From assembly GCF_040643635.1 (NCBI RefSeq), contig NZ_JBEYUS010000006.1, forward strand, positions 62,001 through 126,000: a stretch of DNA of 64,000 bases, in the 5' to 3' direction. The position numbers were made by a program, and so were the translations under genes. Under the pieces are notes generated by a model. The model was not told where the DNA came from. It saw nothing but the letters and a program-made list of their open reading frames with translations, and did no database searches. The stretch is from Saccharopolyspora_C sp040643635. Lineage in GTDB: Bacteria > Actinomycetota > Actinomycetes > Mycobacteriales > Pseudonocardiaceae. Below are positions 28,098 to 37,127 of the stretch, piece after piece (the stretch's first letter is position 1; every line of letters begins with the position of its first letter).

Positions 28098-29174
28098 TCA
28101 GCCGGTCTCGTCCACCAAGGTCCATACCTGCTTAAGGGGCAACTCAGCCTGTATATCCGCAGGAAGTTTCCGGTAATGACGGAACACGGCTTCCAGAACA
28201 TTCTCCGAATTCCACGCCCGCAGAACGAAACGCCGCGAATTCATCTCGCGCTGAGCTGCACCGGTCACTCCACCCCAAGCGACGAGCAATCCCTGGTCCG
28301 CCCCCTGGCGCGATACCACTCCCTCGAGCTGCTGAACCACTCCATCGCCGACAGCCCCGAGCTCGGACTTCACTTGAACGACCACTTTGGGCGAGTCGAG
28401 ACCGAACGGCCCCATCCCCGCGACGATGTCCACTCCTTGATCCGGCCCGGCAGGGGACACCCGACATACGAAACCCTCAGCCTCCAGCAAGGCAGCCACC
28501 AGCTCGGCGAGCCGGTGCCCGGAGAAGATCTCGATGACGCGTGCAGCTATCTGGTCCCGCGCATAGCGTTCGACGTCGAGACCCACGTCGTCCGCGTCCG
28601 AGTCGTCCGCCGCAGCCGGACTTCCCGTCGGATTCTTGCCCACCTCGCGCTGGATCGGGCGTACCCGCGCCCCGGGATCGACACCACGCTCCGCGACCTG
28701 CTCCAGCCGACGTGCAGCGTCGTTCCGCGAGATGCCGCAGATGGTCATGAATGCGCCCAACGAGTGCAAGAGATCCTGCTTGATCACGGTCCGAGGCAGG
28801 TCCGTGATGTTCCATTCCACCGGCCTGACGTGGCGGAATTCGGCATCCGGTTCGTCCGCGCGGTACCGGTAATCTCCCTTGATCCGGCCGATGGCTATCT
28901 GCGATGTGGATTTCATCGGCATGACCATGAGGTCCCCGACCTCCATCACCCCGCGCAACGTCCACAACTGCGCCGTGAAGTTGCGAATCCTATGTTCACC
29001 GTCTCCTCGGTAGGCGGTGTCCACGACCGCTGCCACCGCCGACCTGTCAGCACATCCCGACAGGTCGGGGACCGCTGCGAACCCACCACCGGTGCAGCCC
29101 TGCTCGAGCGCCTTGTGCTCACGTTCGCCCGAACGCCCCGCTCTGGCCAGCCATGCTCGGACCACGCACATCAC
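28098..29174 (-). CDS. Mrr-like restriction endonuclease with PUA-like N-domain
   Basis: The 358-residue protein has an N-terminal PUA/EVE-like domain (about 50-130, with GDLMVMPMKS and IAIGRIKGDYRYR). A linker follows, then an Mrr-type PD-(D/E)xK nuclease at about 215-320. There FSGHRLAELVAALLEAEGF, DQGVDIVAG and VVQVKSE give the fold and the Asp...Gln-x-Lys active site. No methyltransferase is adjacent, so it is probably a type IV enzyme cutting modified foreign DNA. Codon use is less GC-biased than its neighbours, which suggests recent acquisition. The ATG pair at 29171-29174 follows GGGGTG. Confidence 0.85.
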   Translation of the reverse strand: MMCVVRAWLARAGRSGEREHKALEQGCTGGGFAAVPDLSGCADRSAVAAVVDTAYRGDGEHRIRNFTAQLWTLRGVMEVGDLMVMPMKSTSQIAIGRIKGDYRYRADEPDAEFRHVRPVEWNITDLPRTVIKQDLLHSLGAFMTICGISRNDAARRLEQVAERGVDPGARVRPIQREVGKNPTGSPAAADDSDADDVGLDVERYARDQIAARVIEIFSGHRLAELVAALLEAEGFVCRVSPAGPDQGVDIVAGMGPFGLDSPKVVVQVKSELGAVGDGVVQQLEGVVSRQGADQGLLVAWGGVTGAAQREMNSRRFVLRAWNSENVLEAVFRHYRKLPADIQAELPLKQVWTLVDETG

Positions 29175-29323
29175 CCCAAGATCGCGTTCATCGGCACCCA
29201 GAGTGAATCATCCGACACGGCACGTCTACCAAGGCGTCCGCTGCGGGCGTGCGCGAGTGCGTGGGAGGTCGGTGGTGATCCGATCCGGGAGCGCGGCCTA
29301 CGCCCTGCGGCGCCGAGCTCACC

Positions 29324-29716
29324 TCACCGACTCCGCTGGTGGCCTGTCGGCGGCGCTACCGCCTGGAAATCCTCGCCGAGGGCCCCTCGCGCACCACCGA
29401 CCCGCGAGTCCACGAGCCCCATGTCCGGCGACATATCGAGGTCCACCACAGTGAGCGGCCGGTCCGGATCGCCTCGCACCGGCCCGAGAAACGATCGGAC
29501 GCGATCTCCTGGACGGGACCCGGTGCCCACCCCGTCCGGGGAGCGGCGCAGCGTCAGCGGTCTGCTACGCAGGTGCGGCACCATTCGGTCGGCGACGGCC
29601 CGGTAGTACTCGGCGACGTCCCGCTTCCGGTAGCCGTCCGCCGGGTACAGCACCTTGTCCGGGTGCGTCAGATCGATGCGCTCGTCGCCCGCCGCCAGCG
29701 CTTCGGTGCCGGTCAC
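29324..29716 (-). pseudogene. Truncated LigD polymerase (primase) domain
   Basis: The first 65 residues match the start of the LigD polymerase domain: DLTHPDKVLYPADGYRKRDV, then YYRAVADRMVPHLRSRPLTL. A Ser replaces the usual aromatic before PDG. After SPDGVG the similarity ends and the remaining 65 residues are unrelated, so the catalytic Asp motif is lost. A real domain has about 280 residues. Its GTG overlaps the stop of the phosphoesterase gene (GTGA), so it was once co-translated. Confidence 0.7.
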
Positions 29717-30303
29717 CGCTCCGCGTCCCGTTCGGCGGCGACGTCGGCGTTGGTGCGGCCGGAGAGCACCGACTCCGGCCGGGTGCGCGCCGGGTTCCGC
29801 CGCCGGTCGGCGCCGTCGTCGTCGACCTTCACCAGCAGCCACTCCTCGCGGCCGCGCAGCGGAGCGCGGGTGAGGGCGAACGCGCCGGTCAGCTTGCTCC
29901 CCTCCAGCAGCACCTTCACGTGGCCGCGGTCGAGCGCCTCGGCCATCTCCACCGGTCGCCCGCGGTGCTCGGTGAGGTTCCGGTACCGGCCGGTGTCCCA
30001 GACGACAACGGTGCCCGCGCCGTAGCCCTCCGGGATCGTGCCCTCGAAGGACGCGTAGTCCAGCGGGTGGTCTTCGGTAGGCGTGGCCAGCCGCTTCTCG
30101 CTCGGGTCGGTGGACGGGCCCTTCGGCACCGCCCACGACTTGAGCACGTCCCCGACCTCCAGCCGGAAATCGAAGTGCAGCGTGGAGGCGTCGTGGCGCT
30201 GCACCACGAACAACGGCTCCTCCCCCGGCGCACCACCGCCGGGTTCGCCCGACCGCGCCAGGTCGCGCTTGTCCCGGTACTCGCCGAGCTCGTCCCGTGC
30301 CAT
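29713..30303 (-). CDS. LigD-type 3'-phosphoesterase
   Basis: The 196-residue protein is a free-standing LigD phosphoesterase (PE) domain. QRHDASTLHFDFRLE, WAVPKGPS, EDHPLDYASFEG and IPEGYGAG carry the conserved His, Asp and Arg residues. The domain trims 3'-phosphate and ribonucleotide ends during non-homologous end joining. Stand-alone copies are common in actinobacteria. Here it is followed by a broken polymerase domain. The ATG at 30303 is chosen over an upstream frame extension without family similarity. Confidence 0.88.
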   Translation of the reverse strand: MARDELGEYRDKRDLARSGEPGGGAPGEEPLFVVQRHDASTLHFDFRLEVGDVLKSWAVPKGPSTDPSEKRLATPTEDHPLDYASFEGTIPEGYGAGTVVVWDTGRYRNLTEHRGRPVEMAEALDRGHVKVLLEGSKLTGAFALTRAPLRGREEWLLVKVDDDGADRRRNPARTRPESVLSGRTNADVAAERDAER

Positions 30304-30350
30304 GCCGCAGCCGTACCCGCCGCGGGCGCCCGGCACACCCGCAGGTCAGA

Positions 30351-30950
30351 TCAGCTGCACTGCCACAGGAAGCGGCCCTGCCCGCTGGCCTCGTCGAGGA
30401 ACGCGTACCCGACCCCGGCGTCGCCGAAGTCCACCTCGAACGGGAAGTCGACCGAGCTGTCGAACTGCCCCACGAAGCGGAACGGCTCCCCCGGCGACTC
30501 GTCGCCCTGCAACCACTGCGGTGCCCCGCCGAGCCGCGTCGCGAAGTCGTCCACGTCCACCTCGCCGTCGAACGGCGCGAGCTCCACCCGGTGGTCCGGC
30601 CCGAACGTCGGCCCCTTCGCGATCGTCGCCACCTGGTAGAAGTCGGCGGGCTCGCCGGGCTGGGCGAAGAACGCGTTCTCCCCCGAGTCGGGCGCGAACG
30701 TGTCCACCACCTCGTCCGCCGTCTCCGGGTAGTCCTCGGTCAGGAACAGGTAGGCCAGGCGCACCTGCTCGCCGGGCAGCCGGATCTGCCCGAGGAACCG
30801 CATCGGCCTGCCGTGGTCCTCGGACATCGGCCACTGCGGCGTCGACAGCCACACCGGCTGCCCGCCGAACTTCGTGACCGGCTCGGTGATGGGCTCCTCG
30901 GATTCGACGAAGCGGAGGCTCTGGCGGGGCTGGGCGGCGAGGTCGGGCAT
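30351..30950 (-). CDS. YwqG/DUF1963 family protein
   Basis: The 199-residue protein has the DUF1963 pattern: TKFGGQPVWL, GRPMRFLGQIRLP, a central acidic part, and an end with GQGRFLWQCS. The family is widespread in bacteria and its function is unknown. The ATG at 30950 has AAGGATT upstream. It is divergent from fdhD across 213 bp. Confidence 0.85.
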   Translation of the reverse strand: MPDLAAQPRQSLRFVESEEPITEPVTKFGGQPVWLSTPQWPMSEDHGRPMRFLGQIRLPGEQVRLAYLFLTEDYPETADEVVDTFAPDSGENAFFAQPGEPADFYQVATIAKGPTFGPDHRVELAPFDGEVDVDDFATRLGGAPQWLQGDESPGEPFRFVGQFDSSVDFPFEVDFGDAGVGYAFLDEASGQGRFLWQCS

Positions 30951-31163
30951 CGGAATCCTTGCTGTAGCGGGGTTCCCCGGCGCATGTCCGGCGTCCCGCG
31001 AGACCCTAGCGATCTCACCCGTCCGAACCATCCTCCGCCGGTCGGGCGGTGCCGATCTCACACCCGAACGGAGCAGTCGCGGAGGCCTGGCCGGGAGCCC
31101 GGGCGCGCGGCGCATACTGGGGCCGTTGCGGCATCCGAGCCGACCCGACCCAGGAGGCTGACG

Positions 31164-32009
31164 ATGGGACGAGTCACCGTGCGGCGCCCCGTGCTCCGCG
31201 TGACCGAGAGCGGTTCCCGAACCAGGCCGGACACCCTCGCCGCCGAGGAGCCGCTGGAGATCCGGGTCAACGGCCGCGCCCTGTCGGTGACGATGCGGAC
31301 CCCCGGCCACGACGTGGAGCTCGCGCACGGCTTCCTGCTCACCGAACGCGTCATCGCGGACAAGGACGACCTGCACAGCGCCCGCTACTGCGACAGCCCG
31401 GGGCCGGACGGGCGCAACACCTACAACGTGCTGGACATCCTGCTCGCGCCGGGCGTGGCGCCGCCGGACACCTCGGTGGAGCGCAACTTCTACACCACCT
31501 CCTCCTGCGGGGTGTGCGGGAAGGCGGCGCTCGACTCGGTGCGGCTGAGCACCCGGCACTCCCCCGAGCACGATCCGCTGGAGATCACCCCGGAGACCCT
31601 CTCCGCGCTGCCCGACCGGCTGCGGGCCGCGCAGAAGGTGTTCGACTCGACCGGCGGGCTGCACGGTGCCGCGCTGTTCGACGCCGACGGGAACCTGCTG
31701 GTGTGCCGGGAGGACGTGGGGCGGCACAACGCGGTCGACAAGGTCCTCGGCTGGGCGGTGCTGGAACGCCGGGTGCCGCTGCGCGGCTGCGTGCTCATGG
31801 TGTCCGGGCGGGCCTCGTTCGAACTAGTGCAGAAGGCCGCGATGGCCGGGGTGCCGCTGCTGTCCGCGGTGTCGGCGCCGTCCTCGCTGGCGGTGGAGCT
31901 GGCCGCCGAGCAGGGCATGACGCTGATCGGTTTCCTCCGCGGCAGCTCGATGAACGTCTACACCGGCGCGCACCGCGTCCTCGAACCCGAACCCACCCCG
32001 GCGCTCTGA
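31164..32009 (+). CDS. fdhD: FdhD sulfurtransferase for formate dehydrogenase
   Basis: The 281-residue protein has the FdhD features: EEPLEIRVNG, TPGHDVELAHGFL, the sulfur-carrying Cys pair in SSCGVCGK near residue 116, and CREDVGRHNAVDK. FdhD passes sulfur from IscS to the molybdenum cofactor of formate dehydrogenases. Its client here is likely the FdhF/YdeP-type enzyme at 23133. The ATG at 31164 has AGGAGGCTG in front. Confidence 0.96.
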   Translation: MGRVTVRRPVLRVTESGSRTRPDTLAAEEPLEIRVNGRALSVTMRTPGHDVELAHGFLLTERVIADKDDLHSARYCDSPGPDGRNTYNVLDILLAPGVAPPDTSVERNFYTTSSCGVCGKAALDSVRLSTRHSPEHDPLEITPETLSALPDRLRAAQKVFDSTGGLHGAALFDADGNLLVCREDVGRHNAVDKVLGWAVLERRVPLRGCVLMVSGRASFELVQKAAMAGVPLLSAVSAPSSLAVELAAEQGMTLIGFLRGSSMNVYTGAHRVLEPEPTPAL

Positions 32010-32063
32010 GCGAGCGGGCCGCCGACCGGCGGCGCTCAGCGGCAGGTGGCGGACCCCGCCACG

Positions 32064-32960
32064 TCAGCCGTGCTCGGACTTGTCCGGCGCGTAGCCGCCG
32101 ATGAAGTCGACCACCTCCGGCAGCGCCAGCCGGTAGTAGCGGCTGTTGTGGCCGCCGGGGGTGCTCACGGACGCGATCTCCGGGCGGGCCTTGCGGACGA
32201 ACTTGCGCGTGCCGGAGATGAACCGGTCCCGGGTGCCGCACCACACGCCGAGCGGCACGTTCCCGAGCTCCGGGATGTGCCGCATCGGGTCGATGTCGCT
32301 CCAGTCGGCCTCGTCGGCGAACGCGCGGCGCCGCGCCATCTCCGGCCAGTTGGTGATGAGCGCCGGGGACACCACGGCGGTGGCCTCCACCGGGATCTCC
32401 AGCTCGTTGCGGCGCCGGGTGTAGAGCAGCGCGCCGAACCCGCCCATCGAGATCCCGGACACCGCGAACGGCTGCCCGTCGTCGCCGCCGATGCCGCGTT
32501 CCGCCAGCCAGCGCGGCACCTCGTCCAGCAGCATCCACATCGGATCATCGCCGAAGCGCTGGTGCCAGTAGCTGTTGCCGCCGCCGTCGACGGCGAGGAA
32601 CGCGAACGGCGGCACCTTGCCGGTGGCGACGGCCGTGGTGAGCCAGCTGGGCAGGCCACCGGCCGACTTGCGGGCGTCACCGAACCGGCCGTGCAGCATC
32701 AGGCACACCGGAATCCGGTCCCGGGACACCCCCTGCGGGTACATGGTGACGATCTCGACCTCGCGGTTGCGGGCCTGCGAGTGCACCCGCTCCACCGAGA
32801 CGTTGCTCTGCTTCGCCAGCGGCAGCGGCTCGGCGGGCACCAGCGCGCCACCGGTGTCGCTGGTCAGCCCCAGGCCGAGCGCCCCGGCCCCGGCCAAGCC
32901 GGAGGCGAGCAGGGTGCGCCGGTTCGGCATCGGGACGTTCCGCGGCTTCCCGCGCTGCAT
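32064..32960 (-). CDS. Secreted alpha/beta-hydrolase (esterase D / antigen-85-like)
   Basis: The 298-residue protein has a twin-arginine-like signal (NRRTLLASGLAGAGALGLG) and then an esterase fold: LMLHGRFG near residue 90 and the nucleophile Ser in SGISMGGFGALL. A later Asp (CGTRDRF) and the His in PGGHNSRYY complete a triad. It probably acts outside the membrane on an ester, possibly a cell-envelope lipid. The ATG at 32960 has GGAGG 7 bases upstream; an internal ATG at the signal start is possible. Confidence 0.85.
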   Translation of the reverse strand: MQRGKPRNVPMPNRRTLLASGLAGAGALGLGLTSDTGGALVPAEPLPLAKQSNVSVERVHSQARNREVEIVTMYPQGVSRDRIPVCLMLHGRFGDARKSAGGLPSWLTTAVATGKVPPFAFLAVDGGGNSYWHQRFGDDPMWMLLDEVPRWLAERGIGGDDGQPFAVSGISMGGFGALLYTRRRNELEIPVEATAVVSPALITNWPEMARRRAFADEADWSDIDPMRHIPELGNVPLGVWCGTRDRFISGTRKFVRKARPEIASVSTPGGHNSRYYRLALPEVVDFIGGYAPDKSEHG

Positions 32961-33077
32961 GGCACCTCCGGGCCTTCGTTCCCTCCGACCGTCCATCGTG
33001 CCAACGCCCGTCGGCGCTACCGGACCTGCCCCGCCGTGACCGAGAGCTCACCCACGTCGCGCCGGTCATGACCTCCG

Positions 33078-33701
33078 TCAACGGGCCCCTTCGGGCACCG
33101 CGGACCAGCCCGCGACGTGCGGGGCGGTGCCGAACCGGTCGGCCACCGGGACCGAGCCGTACATCGCCCAGCGCAGCAGGGCCGGCCACGGGCCGTAGCC
33201 GGCGGCGAGGTCCAGGCCGCGGCCGTCGGCGAGCACGTCCAGCTCGACCCGCAGCCGGTGCGCGAGCGCGTGCGCCGCGCACACCGACAGCTCCGGGTCC
33301 TCGGTGCCCGCCACGATCCGCGTCGGACCGCCCGCCGCGCGCAGCGCGGGCGCATCCGGCTCCCCCGGCACGTCCGGACCCGCGCCGGGAACGCCCGGCT
33401 CGGCCGGGGCGACCAGCAGCACCCGGTCGGCCCGCCGCACCTCGTCCTCGCCCGGATCGGCCGCGTGCCGCAGCCAGGTGCGGGCGCCGCCGCGGTGCGC
33501 GACCACGGCCAGTTCCGCGTCCGGCGGCACCGCGGCCAGCTCGGCGCGCAGCGCGGCCGTCCAGCCCGCCGGCTCCACCGGGCCGGGGCACCGGGTGACG
33601 GTGGCGCCCGCTTCCCGCGCCCGTGCCGTCAGCCACTGCTGCCAGTGCCAAGGCCCGGAATCGGCCCCGTCCGGCACCAGCAGCACGTGCAGCTCGCTCA
33701 T
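33078..33701 (-). CDS. RBBP9/YdeN-like alpha/beta-hydrolase, nucleophile Ser missing
   Basis: The 207-residue protein begins MSELHVLLVPDGADSGPWHW. It has the compact fold of the RBBP9/YdeN hydrolases, with the Asp-containing strand (AGTEDPELS). Where the family has the HSLG nucleophile elbow it reads VVAHRGGA, so the catalytic serine is replaced by Arg. The C-terminal His region is also not clear. It is probably a non-catalytic member. The ATG at 33701 follows GGGAGGG. Confidence 0.7.
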   Translation of the reverse strand: MSELHVLLVPDGADSGPWHWQQWLTARAREAGATVTRCPGPVEPAGWTAALRAELAAVPPDAELAVVAHRGGARTWLRHAADPGEDEVRRADRVLLVAPAEPGVPGAGPDVPGEPDAPALRAAGGPTRIVAGTEDPELSVCAAHALAHRLRVELDVLADGRGLDLAAGYGPWPALLRWAMYGSVPVADRFGTAPHVAGWSAVPEGAR

Positions 33702-33823
33702 CGGCCCTCCCCCAGCCGGACGACGCAACCTCCATCCCGCATGATCATGCATGGCGCGCGGTGCCGCTGGGCGATCTGGAGATCCGGAGCGGGAAACCAC
33801 CCGCGCGGGACCCGGACATGACA

Positions 33824-33854
33824 CCGCCGCCGCCCCGGAACGGGACGGCGGCGG
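33824..33854 (-). terminator. clpX terminator hairpin
   Basis: CCGCCGCCG (33824-33832) pairs with CGGCGGCGG (33846-33854), extended by CCC/GGG with a bulge. It is 22 bp past the clpX stop. Confidence 0.65.
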
Positions 33855-33875
33855 CAGTGCGTGCGATGCGCGCGG

Positions 33876-35156
33876 TCAGGCGGACTTCTCGCGGCGCTCC
33901 CGCCGCGTCGCCTGCCGAGCCACGATCGTGGGGTTGACGTTCTCCCGGACGGTCTGCTCGGTGATGACGACCTTCGCGACGTCGGTGCGGCTCGGGATGT
34001 CGTACATCACCGGCAGCAGCACCTCCTCCAGGATCGCGCGCAGGCCGCGGGCGCCCGTGCCGCGCAGGATCGCCTGGTCGGCGACCGCCTCCAGCGCGGT
34101 GCGGGTGAACTCCAGCTCCACGTTGTCCATCTCGAACAGCCGCTTGTACTGCTTGATCAGGGCGTTGCGCGGCTCGGTGAGGATCTGCACCAGCGAGGGC
34201 TTGTCCAGGTTCGTCACGCTGGCCACCGTGGGCAGCCGGCCGATGAACTCGGGGATCAGCCCGAACTTGATCAGGTCCTCGGGCAGCACCTCGGAGAACC
34301 GGTCCGCGGAGTTCGCCTCCTCCTTCGAGCGCAGCTGGGCGCCGAACCCGACGCTCGCCTTGCCCACGCGGTCCTCGACGATCTTCTCCAGCCCCGCGAA
34401 GGCCCCCGCCACGATGAACAGCACGTTCGTCGTGTCGATCTGGATGAACTCCTGGTGCGGGTGCTTGCGGCCGCCCTGCGGGGGCACGCTCGCCGTGGTG
34501 CCCTCCAGGATCTTCAGCAGCGCCTGCTGCACGCCCTCGCCGGAGACGTCGCGGGTGATCGACGGGTTCTCGCTCTTGCGGGCGATCTTGTCGACCTCGT
34601 CGATGTAGATGATGCCCGTCTCGGCGCGCTTCACGTCGTAGTCGGCCGCCTGGATGAGCTTGAGCAGGATGTTCTCGACGTCCTCGCCGACGTAGCCCGC
34701 CTCGGTGAGCGCGGTGGCGTCGGCGATCGCGAACGGCACGTTGAGCATCTTCGCCAACGTCTGCGCCAGGTAGGTCTTCCCGCAGCCCGTGGGACCGAGC
34801 ATCAGGATGTTCGACTTCGCGAGCTCGACGTTCTCCTCGCGGCTGTCCCGGGCGCGCTCACCCATCTGGATGCGCTTGTAGTGGTTGTAGACCGCGACCG
34901 AGAGGTTGCGCTTCGCCGGGTCCTGCCCGATGACGTACTGGTCGAGGAACTCGTGGATCTCGGTCGGCTTGGGCAGCTCGTCGAGCTTGACCTCACCGGC
35001 CTCCGCCAGTTCCTCCTCGATGATCTCGTTGCAGAGATCGATGCACTCATCGCAGATGTACACGCCGGGGCCGGCGATGAGTTTTTTCACCTGCTTCTGG
35101 CTCTTCCCGCAGAAGGAGCACTTCAGCAGGTCGCCGCCGTCACCGATACGTGCCAT
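33876..35156 (-). CDS. clpX: ATP-dependent Clp protease ATPase subunit ClpX
   Basis: The 426-residue protein is complete. An N-terminal zinc domain (CSFCGKSQ...CDECIDLC, residues 13-40) is followed by Walker A GPTGCGKT near 120, the pore loop GYVGED, Walker B IYIDEVDK near 180, and the sensor and arginine-finger region. ClpX unfolds tagged proteins and feeds them to ClpP; the ClpP-contact loop (here VGFGAQL) is present. The two clpP genes lie upstream with a 446-bp gap, so clpX probably has its own promoter. Confidence 0.98.
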   Translation of the reverse strand: MARIGDGGDLLKCSFCGKSQKQVKKLIAGPGVYICDECIDLCNEIIEEELAEAGEVKLDELPKPTEIHEFLDQYVIGQDPAKRNLSVAVYNHYKRIQMGERARDSREENVELAKSNILMLGPTGCGKTYLAQTLAKMLNVPFAIADATALTEAGYVGEDVENILLKLIQAADYDVKRAETGIIYIDEVDKIARKSENPSITRDVSGEGVQQALLKILEGTTASVPPQGGRKHPHQEFIQIDTTNVLFIVAGAFAGLEKIVEDRVGKASVGFGAQLRSKEEANSADRFSEVLPEDLIKFGLIPEFIGRLPTVASVTNLDKPSLVQILTEPRNALIKQYKRLFEMDNVELEFTRTALEAVADQAILRGTGARGLRAILEEVLLPVMYDIPSRTDVAKVVITEQTVRENVNPTIVARQATRRERREKSA

Positions 35157-35602
35157 GACCGCTGACCCCGTCCCCTCCGACACGCCGTCCGGTGACGTGC
35201 CTGACCGTATGTGCTCGTTCCGACGGTACCTGCCGCTCCCCGGATTCGGGGAGACTCGCAGACTCCGCTGCTCGCCAGTCTCCGGCATGCACCGGGTGCG
35301 GCGGCCGGTGGCCGCGCTCCCGGCGTGTCGCGGACGCCCGGCGCGTCGAGCGCACCACAGCATCCCACTCACCGGAACGCTCCCGCGAGCGGCTTTCCCG
35401 CACCGCACCGCCGTGATCAGCGGAGCAGGGCGCCGCGCAGGCACCGTCGTAGATCAACATCTTCGCAGCGGCGGCACTCCGTGCCGCGACCACCCCGGGT
35501 GCGCGGCGACCCCCTCACCTCGACCCCGCCGGCCGAACCGACGGGCCGGGCGCGAGGAGGCCACCGCGGCACCACCTCCGGTCGCCACGCGGGCCGACCG
35601 GA
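35157..35602. other. Intergenic region between clpP2 and clpX
   Basis: This 446-bp stretch has no supported gene; the short open frames lack start context. It should hold the clpX promoter and the end of the clpP transcript. I see no convincing ClgR-type operator. Confidence 0.5.
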
Positions 35603-36232
35603 TCAGGACTGCGCGGACAGCTTGCGGTAGGGCAGGACCTCGTCGACGATCCCGTACTCCCGCGCCTGCTCCGCCGTCAGGATCTTGTCCCGCTCCACGT
35701 CCCGGCGGACCTGCTCCTTGTCCTTGCCGGTGTGCGTGGCCAGCGTCGTCTCCATCAGGTCGCGCATCCGCTGCACCTCGTTGGCCTGGATCTCCAAGTC
35801 GGAGACCTGGCCGTAGATGCCCTCGGTGGACGGCTGGTGGATCAGGATGCGGGAGTTCGGCAGCGCGAGCCGCTTGCCCTTCGTGCCCGCCGCCAGGATG
35901 ACCGCCGCCGCCGACGCCGCCTGCCCCAGGCAGATCGTGCGCACGTCCGGGCGGACGTACTGGATGGTGTCGTAGATGGCCATCAGGGCCGTGAACGAAC
36001 CACCCGGCGAGTTGATGTAGATCTGGATCTCGCGGTCCGGGTCGTCCGACTCCAGGAACAGCAGCTGCGCCATCACGTCGTTCGCCGACGCGTCGTCCAC
36101 CTGGACGCCGAGGAAGACGATGCGCTCCTCGAACAGCTTGTTGTACGGGTTCGACTCCTTCACCCCGTACGCGGTGCGCTCGACGAAGGAGGGCAGCACG
36201 TACCGGGACTGCGGAAGCTGGAATGAGCTCAC
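35603..36232 (-). CDS. clpP2: ATP-dependent Clp protease proteolytic subunit (ClpP2)
   Basis: The 209-residue protein has the full ClpP triad: Ser in GQAASAAAVIL, His in ILIHQPS, and Asp in the following helix. YINSPGGS lines the substrate channel. In actinobacteria ClpP1 and ClpP2 assemble as a mixed 14-mer with ClpX or ClpC. It lies 37 bp downstream of clpP1 in one operon. The ATG at 36232 has AGGAGTCACC in front. Confidence 0.97.
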   Translation of the reverse strand: MSSFQLPQSRYVLPSFVERTAYGVKESNPYNKLFEERIVFLGVQVDDASANDVMAQLLFLESDDPDREIQIYINSPGGSFTALMAIYDTIQYVRPDVRTICLGQAASAAAVILAAGTKGKRLALPNSRILIHQPSTEGIYGQVSDLEIQANEVQRMRDLMETTLATHTGKDKEQVRRDVERDKILTAEQAREYGIVDEVLPYRKLSAQS

Positions 36233-36269
36233 GACAGGTGACTCCTCGTTAGTGGTTCCGGGCGCGCGG

Positions 36270-36887
36270 TCAGCTGGGCAGGTTCGCCGCGGAGGCGATG
36301 TGGTCCACGAAGCCGTAGTCGCGGGCCTCTTCCGCCGTGAACCAGCGGTCGCGGTCCGAGTCGGCCGTGATCTTCTCCACCGTCTGGCCGGTCTGCTCGG
36401 CGATCAGCTCCGCCATCTCCCGCTTGTGCTTGGTGAACACCTCGGCCTGGATCGCGATGTCCGAAGCCGTGCCGCCGAGACCCGCCGACGGCTGGTGCAT
36501 CATGATCCGCGCGTGCGGCAGCGTGAACCGCTTGCCGCGAGCACCGGCGGACAGCAGGAACTGCCCCATCGACGCCGCGAAGCCCATCGCGACGGTCGCC
36601 ACGTCCGGCTTGATCAGCTGCATGGTGTCGTAGATCGCCATGCCCGCGGTCACCGAACCGCCCGGCGAGTTGATGTAGAGCGAGATGTCCCGCTCCGGGT
36701 CCTCGGCCGCGAGCAGGAGCAGCTGCGAGCAGATCTGGTTGGCCATGGTGTCCTCGACCTGGGAACCCAGGACGATGATCCGCTCCCGCAGCAAGCGCTC
36801 GTAAACCGAGTCGTTGAGCGAGAGCCCGTTCGTCGACCGCATGTGCGGCGTCGAGTCCGACGCCGGAACAGTCAGGTGCTGCGTCAC
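36270..36887 (-). CDS. clpP1: ATP-dependent Clp protease proteolytic subunit (ClpP1)
   Basis: The 205-residue protein has Ser in GFAASMGQFLL, His in IMMHQPSAG, and the SLYINSPGGSV channel motif. It is the first gene of the clpP1-clpP2 operon. The start is the GTG at 36887, behind AGGGGAGAC; the longer open frame runs back into the tig terminator and cannot be translated. Confidence 0.97.
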   Translation of the reverse strand: MTQHLTVPASDSTPHMRSTNGLSLNDSVYERLLRERIIVLGSQVEDTMANQICSQLLLLAAEDPERDISLYINSPGGSVTAGMAIYDTMQLIKPDVATVAMGFAASMGQFLLSAGARGKRFTLPHARIMMHQPSAGLGGTASDIAIQAEVFTKHKREMAELIAEQTGQTVEKITADSDRDRWFTAEEARDYGFVDHIASAANLPS

Positions 36888-37012
36888 GTCTCCCCTGCCT
36901 TCTTCCACGATGGGGGCTTCCACAAAGGACCGGCCACACCGACTGCGGCCGCCGACCCGCTGGGAACGCCTTGCTTTTCCGTCTCCGGTGATCCGCTTGC
37001 AACCGACCCTAA

Positions 37013-37054
37013 CGAACGTGGGCGGCACCAGCTTCCCGGTACCGCCCACGTTCG
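37013..37054 (-). terminator. tig terminator hairpin
   Basis: CGAACGTGGGCGG (37013-37025) pairs perfectly with CCGCCCACGTTCG (37042-37054) around a 16-base loop. It separates tig (stop at 37128) from the clpP1 promoter region. Confidence 0.85.
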
Positions 37055-37127
37055 CTCAGAGCTTGTGCATTGCTCCCGCCGTTCGCAGAATCCTTCCGCT
37101 CACGGCGAAATCATCGCGAAAGAACCG

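Noticed and set aside
36888..37012. ClgR operator upstream of clpP1
   Set aside because: I looked for a CGC-n-GCG type inverted repeat and found none that matched well enough to report.
36270..37049. Longer ClpP1 starting at 37049
   Set aside because: The extension overlaps the tig terminator hairpin and lacks ClpP similarity; the GTG at 36887 has a good ribosome site.
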